From the NCBI GenBank assembly GCA_001438605.1, contig LIDE01000018.1:1-64000 (forward strand): DNA of 64,000 nt. Direction: 5' to 3'. The position numbers and the translations under genes are program-made. Origin of the DNA: SAR92 bacterium BACL16 MAG-120619-bin48. GTDB lineage: Bacteria; Pseudomonadota; Gammaproteobacteria; Pseudomonadales; Porticoccaceae. The notes beneath the pieces were generated by a model. It saw only the letters and a list, made by a program, of their open reading frames with translations. It searched no databases and was not told the DNA's origin. Shown one piece after another: positions 62,335 to 64,000 of this stretch (positions are counted from its first letter, which is position 1; each line of letters opens with the position of its first letter).

Positions 62335-63216
62335 TTACCCGCTGCGCCGCCAAACGATAAACACGACCCCCATAACCAACTGCCAAGAGCCGTAGAGCAG
62401 CAGCGACAGCAGCACCATGTCGGCCACAGCATTGACCTCTCCGGCAACCAGCGGGAACAGCGAAACCTTGAGTAAAAAGCCAAGGTTTATATTGCGCACT
62501 ACCACTTCCATTTCAATAGCGGTGTTATCTTCTTGCGCCAGCCCAAAGGCCTTGGTTAAGCCGATGCCGATAATGGTCAGGCCGATAATAAACCCAAGCA
62601 AGGTGACAAGATCAGCAGTAGGTGTATTGGCTATATTGAGCCTGCCAGAACCGATGGAGCCGGCGGCGATCATCACAATACCCAGCAGTGAGCCCCTCAC
62701 GCAGACAGTTGAAAAACGTACCGCGCAGGCAGGGAAGCGACGCAGAAACGCCATACCCAGCAACAGTGGTAGCAGCAGGCAGAGGCCAATCTCAAGCGCC
62801 ACTCTCAGGGTCGGCATGGTAAAGCTGTCTGGCATATATTCAGCGATCAAAAAATCTAAAATTAAGGGCGTGGTGGCCAGGCATGCTACCGAGGTTAGCG
62901 CGGTGATACTGATTGATAGGGGCACATTGCCGCGCGCCATAAAGGTAAAGATATTCGATGAAGCGCCGCCAGGTATCGCCGCAATAATGGCGATACCAAT
63001 GATCATTCCGGAGGGCAGGTCGGTGGCGAGAATAAACACCAATCCGGTCAATGGCACGATCACCAACTGCATCAGCAGGCCTGTATTCACTGCTTTTGGC
63101 TGCAGCACTACCTTTTGAAAGTCAGCGACGCGGAGTCCGGCGCCCATGCCGAGCATTGCCAGGACTAACTGCACCACAGCAACCCAATATTCGTAATCTA
63201 AATACCACCCAATCAT
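62335..63216 (-). CDS. Bile acid:sodium symporter (BASS) family transporter
   Basis: A 293-residue, roughly 9-10-helix membrane protein. Markers are GMGAGLRVADFQKVVLQPKAV, PGGASSNIFTFMARGNVPLSISITALTS and the C-terminal AIEMEVVVRNINLGFLL, all typical of BASS transporters (YocS/PanS/ASBT). Members couple sodium to uptake of organic anions such as pantoate, pyruvate or steroids; which one is unknown. AAGGGGA precedes the ATG at 63216. Remnants and short repeats flank the gene, but the gene itself looks intact. Confidence 0.88.
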   Translation of the reverse strand: MIGWYLDYEYWVAVVQLVLAMLGMGAGLRVADFQKVVLQPKAVNTGLLMQLVIVPLTGLVFILATDLPSGMIIGIAIIAAIPGGASSNIFTFMARGNVPLSISITALTSVACLATTPLILDFLIAEYMPDSFTMPTLRVALEIGLCLLLPLLLGMAFLRRFPACAVRFSTVCVRGSLLGIVMIAAGSIGSGRLNIANTPTADLVTLLGFIIGLTIIGIGLTKAFGLAQEDNTAIEMEVVVRNINLGFLLKVSLFPLVAGEVNAVADMVLLSLLLYGSWQLVMGVVFIVWRRSG

Positions 63217-63424
63217 TACATTCCCCTTGGTCTACTGGCCGGTTAAAACTCAGGTCTATTATTGATAGCGGTCGGCCAACATAGTACCTACTTTCGAGGG
63301 CTTCAGTAACAGTAGGCGGGAATCTAAACCTGTCGATTGCATCGACATATTAGTAGGCGGTATAAGGGGTGTTCTGCGAGCGTCGAGGAGTATATCTGTT
63401 AATGCTGAGGTTGGTATTTAAGTG

Positions 63425-63470
63425 CGATCTCTTATCACTATTAGATAAGCCTGATAGTGATAAGAGATCG
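63425..63470. repeat. 17-bp perfect inverted repeat (large hairpin) after the phosphoribosyltransferase gene
   Basis: CGATCTCTTATCACTAT (63425-63441) and ATAGTGATAAGAGATCG (63454-63470) are perfect complements around a 12-nt loop. It lies 10 bp beyond the stop of the minus-strand phosphoribosyltransferase gene. Neither side has a T-run, so this is not a standard terminator; it may protect the mRNA 3' end or be a mobile-type repeat. Confidence 0.9.
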
Positions 63471-63480
63471 GGGATTAGTT

Positions 63481-64000
63481 CTAGCCTTTAATTAAAGGCG
63501 CCATCTTATTGATCAATGCTGATAGCTCAGGCTTGTGTTGACGAATTTCATCGGCACTTAGGCCATGCAGTTCATGGGGGAATACCAACCATTCTTCAGT
63601 CTCGTGGATATAGTAATCCGGTGGTCCGCCGGTCTTGTTGTTATTGGGCTTGTAGTAGGGGGTGGCGATTCTAATCTGTGGCGTGTTTTTCTTGCAGGCG
63701 CTTTTTAAATCGACGATGGCCTTTTGAATTGACAGTCCGGTGTCGTGAACGTCATCGACGATCAGCAGAGAGTCCTCCGCCTCGAGCTGGCGAATAATAT
63801 AGCTCAGCCCATGGACATGAACGGTTTTGCTGCGCTGGCCCTCACGGCTGTAAGAGGAGGTGCGAATGGCAATATGATCTGACTCTATACCCAGCACATC
63901 GAGAAATTCCTGCACCGCGATACCCACGGGTGCGCCACCGCGCCAAACGCCAACAATATAGTTGGGTCTATAGCCGCTTTCGAAAACTTGCCAGGCCAGT
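63481..64000 (-). CDS. Purine phosphoribosyltransferase-type protein (partial)
   Basis: The last 172 residues of a type I phosphoribosyltransferase, running off the window end. The PRPP-binding loop is LLIVDDVHDTGLSIQKAIVDLK, and YIVGVWRGGAPVGIAVQEFL is the upstream pyrophosphate-loop region. The C-terminal PPDYYIHETEEWLVFPHELHGL is long for an Hpt/Gpt enzyme. It is hypoxanthine/xanthine-like by motif order, so a salvage role is likely. Start outside the window. Confidence 0.85.
   Translation of the reverse strand, partial: LAWQVFESGYRPNYIVGVWRGGAPVGIAVQEFLDVLGIESDHIAIRTSSYSREGQRSKTVHVHGLSYIIRQLEAEDSLLIVDDVHDTGLSIQKAIVDLKSACKKNTPQIRIATPYYKPNNNKTGGPPDYYIHETEEWLVFPHELHGLSADEIRQHKPELSALINKMAPLIKG

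Noticed and set aside
62417-63118. A 233-codon plus-strand frame opposite the BASS gene
   Set aside because: Serine/proline-rich shadow of an intact transporter gene; no recognisable domain.

Overview
The window reads as chromosomal DNA of an aerobic, Gram-negative marine-type gammaproteobacterium, most like the Cellvibrionales (Spongiibacteraceae/Halieaceae style); this is inferred from gene content only. Pointers are an elongation factor P with Arg32 beside its rhamnosyltransferase EarP, a YgaV/YgaP/persulfide dioxygenase operon, MsrPQ, a CusBA copper efflux pair, acetoacetyl-CoA synthetase, thiolase, a DmdC-like acyl-CoA dehydrogenase, and many exported hydrolases and lipoproteins. No rRNA, tRNA, CRISPR array, intact prophage or intact insertion sequence was seen.

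Layout. 1-8.2 kb: end of a CPXCG protein, yaeQ, the circularly permuted GTPase rbgA, a BaiN-type flavoprotein with a DUF1415 partner, an MFS carrier, a lipoprotein penicillin acylase-type amidase and a pirin. 8.2-14 kb: an Old Yellow Enzyme, a translationally coupled pair of exported amidohydrolases (the second lacking metal ligands), and a sulfide/persulfide operon whose promoter carries an interleaved inverted repeat. 14-20.3 kb: a second Old Yellow Enzyme, a thioesterase, a cysteine-free glutaredoxin-like protein, then a redox module: DUF4399 protein, di-heme peroxidase, and an overlapping gene fusing a parallel beta-helix to cytochrome c. 20.3-28.1 kb: LysR regulator divergent from acetoacetyl-CoA synthetase, a probable TauD remnant, a 2OG-Fe(II) oxygenase, a Bax-type glucosaminidase, a Spinster-like MFS carrier and an S41 protease lipoprotein. 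28.4-33.6 kb: copper resistance (His/Cys/Met-rich secreted protein, CusB with a 12-unit MNHxx tail, CusA). 33.7-36.5 kb: efp, earP and an exported isoaspartyl peptidase. 36.6-37.6 kb: a scar where the 3' end of tamB and the 3' end of a DHA2 efflux gene abut. 37.6-46.6 kb: a minus-strand run of lipid and peptide catabolism genes. 46.9-56.9 kb: DUF2891, DUF1993, an N-acyl-D-amino-acid deacylase-like protein, a MEST-like hydrolase, a desaturase, a large lipoprotein, a remnant of a phenylacetate-CoA ligase-type gene and a PQQ-type sugar dehydrogenase. 57.1-64 kb: msrPQ, an exported amidohydrolase, hypothetical genes, remnants of an AraC regulator and an IS3-type transposase, a BASS transporter, and a phosphoribosyltransferase cut by the window end.

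The genes suggest a scavenger of peptides, N-acyl compounds, amides and acyl chains: exported peptidases and amidohydrolases feed uptake, and acyl-CoA dehydrogenase, thiolase, thioesterase and acetoacetyl-CoA synthetase handle carbon. Envelope protection is prominent (MsrPQ, persulfide dioxygenase, copper efflux, di-heme peroxidase). The least explained part is the peroxidase/beta-helix-cytochrome module at 16.9-20.3 kb. At least five gene fragments mark old rearrangements at 23.3, 36.6-37.6, 55.2 and 61.8-62.2 kb.
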